A stretch of 64,000 bases of DNA from Tricholomella constricta (Eukaryota; Basidiomycota; Agaricomycetes; Agaricales; Lyophyllaceae): positions 1,302,001 through 1,366,000 of the forward strand of contig JAACJP010000003.1 in NCBI GenBank assembly GCA_013368375.1, in the 5' to 3' direction. Positions 10,420 to 22,348 of the stretch are shown here, piece after piece. The translations under genes were made by a program, and so were the position numbers. The notes beneath the pieces are model-generated. The model saw nothing but the letters and a program-made list of their open reading frames with translations, had not been told where the DNA came from and did not search any database. Each line of letters begins with the position of its first letter. Position 1 is the first letter of the stretch.

Positions 10420-13400
10420 TCAAGTATCTGTCGATGTCATCTGCAATCCAGTAGAAGTCCGTCTTTGTCGCTTCATCGAAAGCATACTGGTAGCTGCTGC
10501 AGATGCTCCACCACGACCTGAAGCAGGAGGGCCAGGACTCCTCCCTATACCTGATAGTAGTGAGCCTGAATGCGAACGGGGTCGGGTCGTGGATGAAGCA
10601 AGTTTCGGAAGGGCTGAAGAACCTCTCCGAGAATTGCTAGCTGGTGTTCCAGAGGCCCTATTCCTGAAAACACAGACAATCAGGCGGGAAGAAAGTGAGA
10701 TAGGGGTAGTGTTTATGTACCTCTTCTTGATCACGTCTGTTTTTAGCGATAACGGACGGACCACGCCATGTAGTTTCTATCGAAATATAAATACAACGTA
10801 CTTCGTCGCGATAAGAGTAAAGGAACTCACGTAGAACAGTCCGCAAGCATTGCCTGGATGATGCCAAGCAAGTCAGCTTATCCTTGTTCGAAAATTCTGA
10901 CGATAACGCACATAACGGTTGGCCTTCAGGATCTCTCCTCCACAAAGGGGTATTTGTTGTTTGACAGTTGGTACATAGCGTCGGAGGCTGGTCTCCATCT
11001 TCGCTCGCACCTTTCTCCACTCTCGTGAGATCCGGCGTACTCGCCGACGACCTAAGTTCGGTCGGCGAATTGATATTGACATTAGTAGACAACGACGTTT
11101 TCCGCTGAAGCGCCTCCTGTTTCAATGGGATGTACTTCCTACCATTCGGCGCCTGCGAAGGACCTTCCGTCGATGGGGGCGTAGACGCATTGGAGATATT
11201 ATGGGGCTCTGGAGATGCACCTGTGCTGGAACCCACACCATTGCCCCACCCATCACTCGAGGGACTCGCATGGAAATGGGTGTACCCACCAAGGATGCCC
11301 ACTCCGCCACCACTTGGTGCCCCAGAACCCCCATTTCCACCCCCACTACCATCACCCTGGCCCGACAAGATCTGTGCGGGATCAACATGGGTATACGGGT
11401 TCCTACCCCCAAGCGACCCCGACCCATCCAACCCAGGGTACGATACCAGGCCCAGCAGCTGGCCATAATCAAAAAGTGAATCATCTACCCCCGCCAAATT
11501 TGCTGCACTCAATGACGCATACCCTTCTGCCATCACTGCACTTGCTGCCGCAGCCGCAGCCGACAGGCCCTCGTTAGTCGGAGTCTGCGATGACCCAACC
11601 GCAGATGGGTAGACCAGGGCGTTGATCGATGAGCGGGACGAAGACTGTTGATGATGGTGGTGGCGATACGGATTGAACTCGGCCACTCTCCCAGCAGATG
11701 AAGAGGGCTCAGATCCGGAAAGTGAAAACAACCCCTCGTAGGGCGGGAAAGAGAAATTGAACGCGCCGCTCGGGAAAGGGCTTCCGGTCTCGTCCAAAAG
11801 CTCAGAGTGGAGGGGGGAAGACACGTTGGCACCGTTGAGGATAGATGGGTCGGCGCGCAGCATGCTTTCGGAATGTGGGGTCTCTGCACGTCGCTTCGTA
11901 CCCACGATATTATCAGGTGGCAAGGGCTTGCCATTCACTTGGTGGCGTCCACCCACCCCTGTCAAGATGCCATCCTTCGAGACAGTATGATCGAAACTAG
12001 TCTTGCGCACGTGTCGAGGGAAGGTTCGTCGTTCGATGGGCGGCGCCTGTCCGTAGGGCGCCGAAGGAACTCTGGTAAGGCCATGGAGGCCTGTAGAAGG
12101 TAGGGATGATGGGGCAAACACCGGGCTATGAAAGGCAGAATGTGTGTGGTTGTAGTTGACAGCGTTCAGGTATCGCGACTCGGGGGTGTCACACAGTGGG
12201 CTTGCCGCTTCAGACTGGTCTTCAAACACGGATGGTAGCTCAGACTGAGGATGGTGGAGTGAATATGGCGGACTGCGTCGGCCGAAGGAGAGCATAGATG
12301 GTCCGGCCCCAGGTATAGGTATACTGGGAGACGTTGAGACTTTTGAAGAAGGCTTGGGAAAAGTGGCGTTGTCTGCCGACTTGAAGGCGTCATGCGCACT
12401 AGGAAACACAAACCTAGCATCATATTGCGCCAAATTGAGTGATCCGTGTTGGTCAAATGTCGGTGTAGATTCAGGCGGCCTTGATCTCGACCGACTTGTA
12501 GGTCTCCAGTCCATTGATATCCGCGACCTTGACCTACTCATCGCCCGCCAGTCCATGGGGACGACACTGTTGCAGTTAGTTGAATCTTACATCTACACGT
12601 GGCAGGCCGGATGTAACTTACTCAGCTTCATCGAATCCGTCTTGGTTGGTGCCATCGAACCCAACGACCCGTACTCTAGCTTTGCCCTTATCAATCCGCC
12701 GACCTCGCTCATCGGAATTCCTGGCTGTCTCGGGCTCCACTTCCGACACATTCTGGCGTTGCGACGACTCAGGTTTGGCCTCTGGAACAACCAGCTCTGA
12801 GTCAGTACTCTCCCTCTTCTTCTCTTTCGCTGCCGCTTCTTCATCCTCATCCTTCTTCTTTTTCAACGCCAGTGCCATCATCCGCCAAGTCAGATTCTCC
12901 ATCCTCTGTGCGTTCGGTAAAGTTGCCTTCGTGCGTGCGTACATTTTCCACACCTGAGTCGCCAAAGGATCTTCCCTCGCAAGCTGCCCTGGATCAGGGG
13001 CAAGTTCAGCCGACTGTAAAACAGGGGATCCGGATATTTTTGGGGAAGTAAATGGACTGGTGGCTTGCGGAGATAGAGAGCTTCTGGCGGGGCCAAAAAG
13101 TTCTTCGGAGAAGATGTTGGTAAAGAACGTCGATTTCGAGTCAAGACTTGGAGACTTCGATGATACTGGTGACTGTTCATACGGACTCCTGTTGTTGGAA
13201 GATGGGTTCGATCCTAACAGAGGGGTAGACGGTTGTTCATTCAGCGTGCCAAACGCTGGGGAAGAGGTAACGGATGTAGATGCAGGGGACATCCATAGCG
13301 ACGGTGGAAGGCGTGGATTTGAACGCTCACCTGGGGGAGGATAGGGATGTGGAAAGCTGAGAGAAGGATTGTCTGTTAACCCATTGGCCAGAGACGGGTC

Positions 13401-14152
13401 GAAACCGAGACCTATGTTAGGGCCACTACTTGTTCGATGAATTGATGCGGCTGGGGCCATATGATGTCGCGGCCAAAGAGAACCGTTCCTTCCATCGTCA
13501 ACTAATCATGTAAGTAGAGAGAAGTCCGTTAATAGGGTGAAACCGAGGAGAGGAAATGAGACATACCACCCGTTGCCTTGCTCTTGAGGTCAGAGCTTGA
13601 CCGTGGAAGGGCAGCCTTAATTGGGAAGCCAGGAGGATACTTGGAGTTTGTTAAAGATTGAGACTGAGACCAAGAACCAGGGGATGCGCTGGACATCTGT
13701 GTTTGGTAGGAGCTGTGGTAAGAGCTCGAGAGACTTGGGGTTCCTCCGGACGGGGAAGACGAAACAGAGACAAGACCATTATTGGCCGTAAGAGTAGCGT
13801 ATGCATTGGGATGGATAGGTGACGGATATGAATGGCTCCAATCATTACCGAACGAACCCTGCATGGATAGAGGTAAGTCCGGTCCCAGGTTGTGTGTGAC
13901 TAATTCGGCGAGGAGATAGTTGTGCCCATGACCAAGATTGACACTCTGAGACCAAGGGGAGGGATGGTTAGAAGACGCCAAAGACGATGTCTGTTGACTC
14001 ATGTTGGATGAATTTGGATGGTTGGACAACGAGGTATTGAGAGTGGGGCTAGAAGTCGGGGACCAAGCTCTTTCATGAACCTGGACATTTGAGAAGTTGC
14101 TGTTGTGGGTTCCGTCAACATATCGCCTCGAAGACGATGAGGGATGTTCCAT
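10420..14152 (-). CDS. areA: AreA/NIT2-type GATA transcription factor, global nitrogen regulator
   Basis: Nuclear zinc-finger activator of nitrogen-catabolism genes. The Ser-rich N-terminus (14152-13530) splices through [10 protein letters not shown] into a second exon containing the DUF1752 block: [20 protein letters not shown] and [13 protein letters not shown], near 12980-12880. A third large exon (from [16 protein letters not shown]) is Ser/Gly-rich with Gly tracts. It ends with the single GATA finger CTNC-X17-CNAC, whose inner sequence includes [15 protein letters not shown], followed by the basic tail [16 protein letters not shown]1752 together with a C-X2-C-X17-C-X2-C finger is diagnostic of the AreA/NIT2 class. 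The finger is split by introns, and CNACGLFY is encoded by a 23-nt micro-exon (10831-10853). The stop is at 10420-10422. I did not see the AreA C-terminal NmrA-binding signature. Confidence 0.9.
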
Positions 14153-16186
14153 GGACAGTAAGTGCTAGAATGGTTGCCTGCTGAGCTCCAAGAAGCGCAA
14201 ATGGCGGCTGAAGAACCCTCGAACGGGTAGAGAGCGTACTACGACCTTGTATATGCAAAATGGGTGAAGAGACGGGGTTTGAGATGAAGAGATAATAGAG
14301 GAGATGGCCTGTAAGCAGATGCGGCCTGGGCAACGTGCAGGCTCAGGGAGGAGAAAGAACTCAGCTGAATACCGACGATGGAACAAATCTCCGGTCCGCA
14401 TAGGGAAGACCCCTGGACATCGCTGTCACGATGGTCACATCAATTTCTGCGCTTGTTTTCGGGGTCCTGCGTCTTTCCACCTCTCAACAATTGCTGCCGG
14501 CAGCCGACAGAAGCGTCATGGCCCATCGTCGCTCGGTTCAGTCAGTTTTTACTCATGAGCATGCCATTCAATTTGCACCAAATTTTAATTCTTCAGCCTA
14601 CACTTCTTCTCAGAGCGAACCCACCAGTCGCCATCCCCCAGTCTTTTATTTTTCGTTTGACTTTGCTTCCTTCCTTGCTGAATCTCGATCAAATTGTCGA
14701 TCGATCGGCTAGAGGCTAAGAACGTGTGTCCCCGACCGTAGGATCAATTAAACTTGGTACCTTGCCGACTCTTGGGTCCTCGAGTTGATCTCATCGCAAC
14801 TTGCAAGTGCTCGAAACCAGATTCATAGGAATTTACCAATTCAGGCCCCAGGCCTTTTCGCCACAAATATGACGCGAGTCGCGCCAGATTTCCCAGCCGC
14901 ATTGGGCTCCTTCTTGTCAACCGTGCAGTGGGCAACAAGATATGTGAATCTCGGCATCGCATGCAGGAACCAACGAGACCCATGGCAAGACCCTGACTTC
15001 GTCTACTACCGCATTCCAGGCTTTCAAGAGTTCTTGCTCAAGCTGACGGCCTAGTACAGACTCAATAGAAATCAGTGACGGTCTCGTGAGAGCCGTTGCA
15101 ACAAAACGCACAACCTTTACAGATATTTAAGTATTCAAAATGTCACTCTAATTCGATGTCATGGAGCCTTTTAGAGTACTAGTCAACACGGAAATTCTGG
15201 TGGAGATAAATCTCCGATGAACCGTGCCACCACTGGCATCAGCCTAAATTATATGATGCACCATTCTTGTACATCGAATGAGTACTCGATATCACAGCGG
15301 CCTTCCAAAGGCTCATGTTAACGCTGTTGTCCAACCACATGGTTTGAGTCATGGTGGAATAATTAAAACAGGCATGCTTCTTGCGTTCTCCTTAATTCCG
15401 CAAACGAAGGGCTTGGAAGTAAGATCCAAGATGGCGATATCCAGATCCACGTTCGTCATTTGCGTCGGCCCTTCGCCATTTGGCGCAAACCTGACGCCGC
15501 TTGGGGCCCGCCACACAACGACCATTCTCCGTTTTACTTATCGCAATATGAACTTCACAGCTGCTACCTTGCGAAAGGATGTATACACGGTCCTCATCTC
15601 AATGAAGGCCTGTACTTTCGACTTTTGTCTATAATCACACTCCCCAATTTGCTCACCCTGCTCCCGCGCTCTCATACTTGCTCCAGCTCCAAAACAACAA
15701 GTCATTGGAGCCGACATTAACCACTTTGGGCATGTAAGTTTCCGGTCTTTCCGAAAGGGGCTTGAATCCCTCTGGCTGGTGCATTGACCCTGTGACCTAC
15801 CTGTGTGTCCATGGAGGTGCACGACCCTCGACACCTCCTTTCCATTTGTAGTTGGGCTGGGCAGAAAAGGCTGTAAAGCTGGCTTCAGTGGGCGACAGAC
15901 GTGATGTGATCTTAATAGGACAAGTAGGAGCTTACGATGTGACACATAAATCTACATGTGCGTAGACGTTTTGCTCTTAATAAGGGTTCGACTTTCGTTG
16001 ACTCTCAGCGAGGCAAGTAAAGAGGAGCAGCTCGGATCCTGGTGGTGTGGCGTGGAAATAGATTTATTTGAAAGGGGGTGGGAAGAGGTGCTAGACTGTA
16101 TTGTGGACAGTTCGGGCTACAGTGAGGATGCCGCAGATGGTATACACGACAAGGGTAATGGACAAGGTGCGCGATGTTGGTCTCAA
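14153..16186. other. Intergenic region upstream of the areA-type gene
   Basis: About 2 kb without a convincing gene. It includes the areA promoter and leader, with an AGATAA-type GATA motif near 14288. Two weak reading frames are present: 14785-15054 (+, 89 codons) and 15538-15945 (-, 135 codons). Neither shows a recognisable motif. Long leaders are usual for areA genes, so much of this may be untranslated. Confidence 0.4.
14785..15054 (+). CDS. Possible small protein, unknown
   Basis: An 89-codon open frame, starting MISSQLASARNQIHRN and ending with PDFVYYRIPGFQEFLLKL and a stop. It has no signal peptide, no membrane segment and no motif I recognise. It lies divergently upstream of the areA-type gene. 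It could be a chance frame in a long regulatory region. Listed only because no better explanation covers the stretch. Confidence 0.15.
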   Translation: MISSQLASARNQIHRNLPIQAPGLFATNMTRVAPDFPAALGSFLSTVQWATRYVNLGIACRNQRDPWQDPDFVYYRIPGFQEFLLKLTA

Positions 16187-17608
16187 TCAGTTTGATTTCT
16201 TGTCCGCAGCAGCGGCAGTCTCAAGCGATTCTGGATCGTCGTTCCAGTTCCAGGCATCACGGAGCTCACCACGGATAGCTGCGGTCAAGACGAAAGACAG
16301 GATACAGGCAGGGCTACAAAGGACCAATGATATAAGCCAATCATCGTGCTGGACCAGGAGGAGTCCGTACCTGAGATAGAGCAACGCAGGTTGTGCCTTT
16401 CCGAAAAAGTGCATCACGGACATGGTTGTAACGAGGCCCAAGAAATACGCCGTTAACACCGCATGGAAGTACGGTCTAGGGAAGGAACTTTGAGGAGATG
16501 CATTTGATTTAAGTGCCCGGTGGTGATCGTAACGGAGCGCAAAGGCGATGAGCGTCCCTGGGATTACTACATCTCCAAGACCAAGCATTGTAAATCCTCG
16601 GGCATCTGAAAATGTCAGCGACTTGGGCCACAAGAGTTTAATCGGCACGTCCAAAGTGGTTGCAACTTTGACCATCTGCAGGGCACCTCAACGCGTCAGC
16701 AGCCCTGTCGACGAAAACATATCCGAAACTTGTGACTTACTACCTCGGTCCCGAAGACCCACCAGATGTCGTAGAAGAATAGTCCCGATAGAAGGACCGC
16801 ACCCGTTTGGAATGAATCGATTTTCAGCAACGACAGGGCATTATGTGAAAACGAGAGTGATAGGATATCTGTCATCAGAACCGGTCTACGGCTGGCGGTA
16901 GATAGAGAGTAGATGGCTGACGGGATGACCGCTAGAGGGAACAAGCACAAAGAAGGTGTCCTCCATGACAGGGAGAGCAGCGCTACAGACCATAAGATCA
17001 GAATTGTTTAAGCTACAACAGAGTAAAAGCCCCACAGTTCGAGCCTTTCTTGATCAAGAAAGTCGTCTTTTCGAATTGTTTCCAGCGTGTAGCCCCAAGG
17101 AAGAAACGTGTTATAGAAATTGAGGACTAAGGTTTTGATGATTCGTTAGGGGAGGTTCCTAAATCAGCAAGATCGTCTTCACCTTCCAGACACTCATCAC
17201 ACCAGCGACAGAGAAGTACCAGCCAAGGAACCAGTTGATCCACTCCTTTCCGAAATATTTAACGATAGTGTAAAGCCCAAACAGGGCAACAGATCCGAAC
17301 TAATTCGCGTGAGTGCTTTGTGCATTGAAGGATCGAGGTTTTGCTCACAACAGGGAAAAGCCACGCGTCTCCAGATGACATGCGCTCAGCGACCTCCTCT
17401 TCGTCATCTTCGTCTGGAGAACTGCCATCCTCGCGTTTAGGGTTCTTAAGATGAACAAGATACAATTTTCATTTTGGTCAAGTTATCTACATAGCAGTGA
17501 AGCAGCACGTACGGGTAGGGAACCGAAGGACCCAGCGTAAATCGAGCCGCACGCAAGGGCCAACAGTCCTGCATAAGACGAGAGGAGATCCCAGTCTGGA
17601 CTGCTCAT
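16187..17608 (-). CDS. Signal peptide peptidase (intramembrane aspartyl protease, family A22B)
   Basis: ER multi-pass protease that cleaves residual signal peptides and tail anchors within the membrane. The start MSSPDWDLLSSYAGLLALAC is followed by short exons: NPKREDGSSPDEDDEEE (acidic loop), then GLYTIVKYFGKEWINW and FYNTFLPWGYTLE. All three SPP signatures are present: the first catalytic Asp in FFYDIWWVFGTEV (near 16770), the second in GLGDVVIPG (near 16565), and the PAL motif in KAQPALLYL (near 16390). The C-terminus ends in KKSN, matching the KKXX ER-retrieval rule. The stop is at 16187-16189. The start ATG at 17608 is chosen because it begins the first hydrophobic segment and splices in frame. 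The family call is very strong. Confidence 0.92.
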
Positions 17609-19502
17609 TTTGAAAGAGTTCAAGTCCAAGCGATTTCAATTGGTGACGTGTGCTCTCCGAATCCCGATCAGTCTTGGCATTAATCGCTATATAATTAGTA
17701 ATCAAGGACCTGGGACAGATATATTTAGAAATCTCTTATCGTCGAGACGGCACGTTCATAACGATAGGCGCATCGAGAAAATACAGTCAAGGCTGAGTCG
17801 AGACGAAGTTCATGCTTTGATGTCGGCAGGTGTCGGTAGCTCCTCCTCGGCCGCGCTATTCTGAGAGTCAGGCTCACGATAACGTCGCTCCCGGTATGTG
17901 TGACTTTTTTCGAGAAGTGCGCTCCCTAACATCCCGCGTAGGGCAAATTTTTATAAGTAATATACGCCGTGGGTTGCTCATTAGTTGGTAGAAGGGTTCT
18001 ACATTGGGCGTTCTTCAAGTTCACCAATCAGGCTGTAAATAGTATTGTCTATGCCGAGGGACGAGGCGTTGAAAGGTGAATACATTTACTTACATGCATT
18101 CTACAATCCAAACACACAGTAATCCTTAACCACGAATACCGATCTTGCCCTGAATGGGAAAGTACAAGCGAGAGGGCGAAAGGCAAAAAATGTGTCTGAC
18201 AAGTATGGCGCCGTCCTCGCTTGACCTTTCTCGCGAGCTCGTGAGGCTCAATTCCCATTATCTACGAACAGCGATCTTGCCCCGTTGGTCATCAGGGGCA
18301 AGTTGTTACCTACCCACAACCTACGCCACCCCTGCGCGATATCCACATTTCCGAAGGCAGAAAGAATGTTGGAGATAAGGGAACCCCGAGAGTATTCCGT
18401 GGCAACTCCGTATGATAAAAATGTTCCAACGTTAATACTTACCGCAGGGTCCGAGCTCGCCCCCGTCACGAAGACGTGGGTGCTGATGCTTTAACAGATG
18501 TACGGCCCGCGGCAGAGGGCAAAAGCTGGTTTCGAGGGTGGTCACTGCTTAGACGATAGGGCCGCTAGGTGTGGTCGCGCCATGCCGCCGTGTTGCCGCC
18601 ATGCGACTCCTTGATGTATTCGCATGATGGCAGAACGTTAGAGCAAACTATGTCCGAACTTGAGCGCATTCTTCTTCGCTGACCCTGCGCATAAAGGAAT
18701 TCTAGTTAAAGAACCTACCGAAGTCTTCTCACCGGGTACACAGTAGCAATGATGCGAGTCCATACCACCTATCGGGCCAAACAATATCCCCGACATTCGT
18801 AAATAAATGGCATTCCTAAGTTCCGAGAGGAGATGTCGATCCCGGCACAGGAGCTGAGAATGTGGCTAGCATATTTGACGCATCCAACCCACTCACCTTG
18901 GTTACGAGTGAACAGCTTACGTCAAATGTGGACTTTTGCTCCAACATTTCGCGCGCACAATGCGGTCGAGCAATGAAGTGAGCAGAACATCATAAAAGTC
19001 ATATGAGCATCGCTTACCCACACGTGTAAGTGATGGGTCCGCGTCTTTCTTCGGTATACCCTACATAGTGTTATCAGATATTAATTAAGCCTCTATCAAT
19101 GTCACAAAAGAAAAGAAGAAAAAAATTCGCGTCCTCAACACGAGGTACTCAGGTCAGGGCATCGGCCGATGTCGGGCACTGCAGCCAAAGTATTTCCGGT
19201 GTTGACGAGAGGGTGCCGATGCGACATGTGGAGCAGGTTATTTCCAATCAGAAGATGATTCGAAAGCGGCGAGGACTGCACTCAAGGCAGATCGACAAGG
19301 GCCGGAACTTTTGATGATGAATACCCATAGGATTGCACATGGAATGTCCCTGCCGTTTCGTTTATGCAGAAGAAATAGCGCAGGCCCTGGAACTCTAAGG
19401 AAGCGCAGGAGGATGGCCCGTTTAAATGAAATATTCCGAGCTTAAAAGTTGGAAGTTCAAATGGGATCTGCAAATCAAAAATCAAAAATCGCAATACAAT
19501 AG
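17609..19502. other. Intergenic region with repeat copy and small hairpin
   Basis: No supported gene in 1.9 kb. It contains repeat copy 2 (about 17755-17960), in the SPP promoter, and an 8-bp stem, 11-nt loop inverted repeat at 18276-18302 (CTTGCCCC/GGGGCAAG). Short open frames on both strands lack motifs. Confidence 0.4.
17755..17960. repeat. Diverged dispersed repeat, copy 2
   Basis: Homologous by ordered exact blocks to about 2495-2660 (see copy 1). It lies 150-350 bp upstream of the SPP start codon. A third locus at about 41945 shares the leading TTCATAACGATAG and a CATCGAG/CTTCGAG-like block only. Confidence 0.5.
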
Positions 19503-21857
19503 TTAATACCCAGCAGCGATTCCATTCTTCCTAGAGTCGCTAGCAGCTGTAAGGCTACAGTCAGGAATCAGGGCCTCATAGAGGGAGATTTGTCATGACG
19601 TACCGAATAACTTTCCATTGACCCTTGCAACGGCTTGAACAACGGCTGCGACGCGGTTCACATCCAGCACTATAGATAGATGGGTCGACAACAGGGACGT
19701 CCAGAAGAAACTGCAACGCACCAGTGACATTATGACCCAGGGTCCGCAATCCATCGATTATCTCTCGCGGATATACATTGTCCACGTCTAACATGAGCGG
19801 GTATAGTTGGTCATGAACTCTCCCGTACTCTATTGCACTGCTGAGGTCCAAGCCAAGTTCCAGGTTGAGAAGGACTTGAAAGACGGCGCCGAAGATCCGG
19901 GAACCGCCCGAGCCACCAACGGCAAGGGAAAACGAACCATCGTGGTCCTCGATGATTGTAGGTGTTGTCGAAGACAGCGGCCGTTTGCCAGGTGCTGGGT
20001 AGTTGACTGCGGTAAAACCTCAGTACACGATTTATGACTCGTGCGGAAAAGTATCGTACATGGCGAAGGCCATAAGCCGAATCCATTCGGAATACCAGGA
20101 GTCGAAAAGTCGTCCATTTCGTCGTTGAGGATGATCCCAGTTTCGGGGTCAAGGACTTGAGATCCAAACACCGAGTTTACGGTGGAAGTCAAGGCGACTG
20201 CCATACCATCTTTATCCACAACGGAAGTATGGCTCTAGATGCAAAGTCAGCTCAATGATAAGCGTGTTCTATATCTAACTCACGGTACCATGGTCGGTTG
20301 TCACATCATATTCTGGGTTGTAATACTCTGGAGAATGGGTGCGATCCTGCTCTTATGTTGGACTATATATCAACGGAAAGCGTGCCACTTACGTCCGTGA
20401 TGTTCTTCGCAATTAAATCCGCAAACTCTTTCGTAGAAATTGTATCCATGCGTGCTGTGTTGTTATTGAAATCGGGGTCGCAAATCTTAGTCCTGATCAT
20501 CGTTTAATTTGAGCAAGTCGAAACCATTTACAACCGAAAGGCTCACCGCGATGCAAAACCAAATTTCAGGATTTCCACAAACCGGTGAATCGTCAGGACA
20601 TCCCTCTCCTTCACATCAAATTTCTCAAGCAAGTTAAGCATATGTAGTAAAACTGAAATAGGGTGAGCAAGTTTTTAACAGAAGAAAAAGACCGACTGAC
20701 CGGGTCCGGACGAAGGCGGATGGGTCGTATATATCTTTCTGCCACGATAAGTGCCTTTCAAGGCAGGCCGTATTTTGACGGAGTAGTTTTCAAGATCGGC
20801 ATACGACAAGATACCGCCAGAGGCGCGGACTTTGCGCACCAGAGAATCCCCAATGGGTCCCTAGAATAACTTGGGTTCGAAAACCGTCTAATTTTTCGAA
20901 GGAATACACACCTTATACATGGCGTTTGCGCCGTCCTTGGCGATCAATGTTAGAGATCGCGAAAGATTGGTTCGTCGAATAATCTCGCCCTCGCGCAAAA
21001 GAAGTCCATTGGGGGCGAATATCGCACTCCAATCAGGGTTATTCAACATGAGTTCTGGGAACCACTGGAAAATCAGCGGTTTGAGTTTCGGTTTTGAAGA
21101 ATATCATGACAAGCGCACGGGTATACGCCTTCCCAACTCCCTGTCAACTTTCCATCCCTTTGCCAGTTCAACGCTGGGTCGGACCAGTCGTTCCCATGAT
21201 AATTTTCCCCATCGACGATGTGCTTCCTCAAGTCCCAAGACTTCACCCGGTACAGCAACGGCCAAACCGCCGAATCTAGACAGTTCAGGAGAGTCGTGGA
21301 ACATGGAAGAATTGGCCAGGGCGGGAGCAGTTTCTCGAAAGTCAATAGTGTAAACCTCTGAAGGTCCTCCCGGAATCGAAGGAGGGAGTCGAACGGTCAT
21401 AAGGCCACCCCCACCAATACCAGAGCTGTAGTGTGCGCCGTCAGATGCCTTGTAATTGACTCACCCCGAGAACTTACGAAAACATGTTGACAACCCCCAC
21501 GCAAAACGCGGCACCTACAGAAGCATCGACCGCGTTTCCTCCATCCTTCAAAACTTGCACCCCAATTTCAGAGCAGCGTTTGTTTTCCGTGGCAACGGCC
21601 CCGTGCTTGGCTTCAATAAGATATGCAGGATTCAAGTAGCCAGCACGAGGACGCCTATTGACGTAGGTCTTCTGGTGGTGGGACGACGCAGAAGACAGAA
21701 AGAACCATGAACAAACGCTGGCGATCACAAGTAGAAACGATGTCCATCTTGATCGTTGTGAACGCTTCTGACGTTGAGATAGGTTGTCGGTACATACTAG
21801 GGGAAGCTTGGCGTCGGAAGAGCTCAAATCGCTGAAGTATCGCCCAATGCTATCCAT
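19503..21857 (-). CDS. Gamma-glutamyltransferase (GGT), type II membrane precursor
   Basis: N-terminal-nucleophile enzyme that transfers or hydrolyses the gamma-glutamyl group of glutathione at the cell surface or vacuole. A type II anchor (RWTSFLLVIASVCSWFFLSS, residues about 37-57) follows a short cytosolic tail. GGT blocks then read in order over about nine exons: HGAVATENKRCSEIG, VLKDGGNAVDASVGAAFCVG, SGIGGGGLMTVR, FRETAP, GLAVAVPGEVLGL, HPPSSGPVLLHMLN, DHGTSHTSVVDKDG, ALTSTVN, LNDEMDDFS and RPLSSTTPTI. The catalytic nucleophile should be the Thr of DHGT-SHTSV, the autoprocessing site. The final exons give VLDVNRVAAVVQAVARVNG and DSRKNGIAAGY. The stop TAA lies at 19505-19503. All landmark residues appear intact. 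Confidence 0.9.
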
Positions 21858-22348
21858 ATTGTGGATTCCGAAGTTGGCAGGCTTATGGCTTATGACTTAT
21901 ATATCACGCCTGGTCACCTGCGTAAGCATCAACTCGTACGCAACACAGAATGGGGACGACTGACGAAAGGAGATTAGGTTGGGCCGCCCAACGGAGAGAG
22001 GCAATCGTTGGGCAATCGTCGACTCCTGAGAGGCCGGAACCCGGAACGCAGCTGCGTCCAGAAAGGAAATGTGCGAAACGGAATGACAGCAGCCCTGATA
22101 GTGAATGACATGCTTGTCTTATACGCGTGAAGGAGGCTTTTGAGCCGTTGAATTGTGAACTTGGCAAAGCTAGAAAGAACAGCGACCGATGCAACTGGCT
22201 GAGGGGCGTCAACGGTCCAGGCCAACCCACCTTCCCTCTGAACGCTCACATCATTAGGTATACGGACATCTTGCTTGGCCATCAGCCCATGTCTGTATCT
22301 CTGCAAAGAAACGTTTATACATACTGAGCAGACGATCTACAGGTTTCG
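21858..22348. other. Divergent intergenic region between GGT and the Ser/Pro-rich gene
   Basis: 490 bp separating two divergently transcribed genes. The short frames on the minus strand show no motif. It probably holds both promoters. I see no other feature. Confidence 0.4.

Noticed and set aside
18276..18302. Hairpin CTTGCCCC/GGGGCAAG as a terminator or RNA gene
   Set aside because: A single 8-bp stem with an 11-nt loop in a 1.9-kb intergenic region, with no T-tract, no gene end nearby and no repeat partner; compatible with chance.
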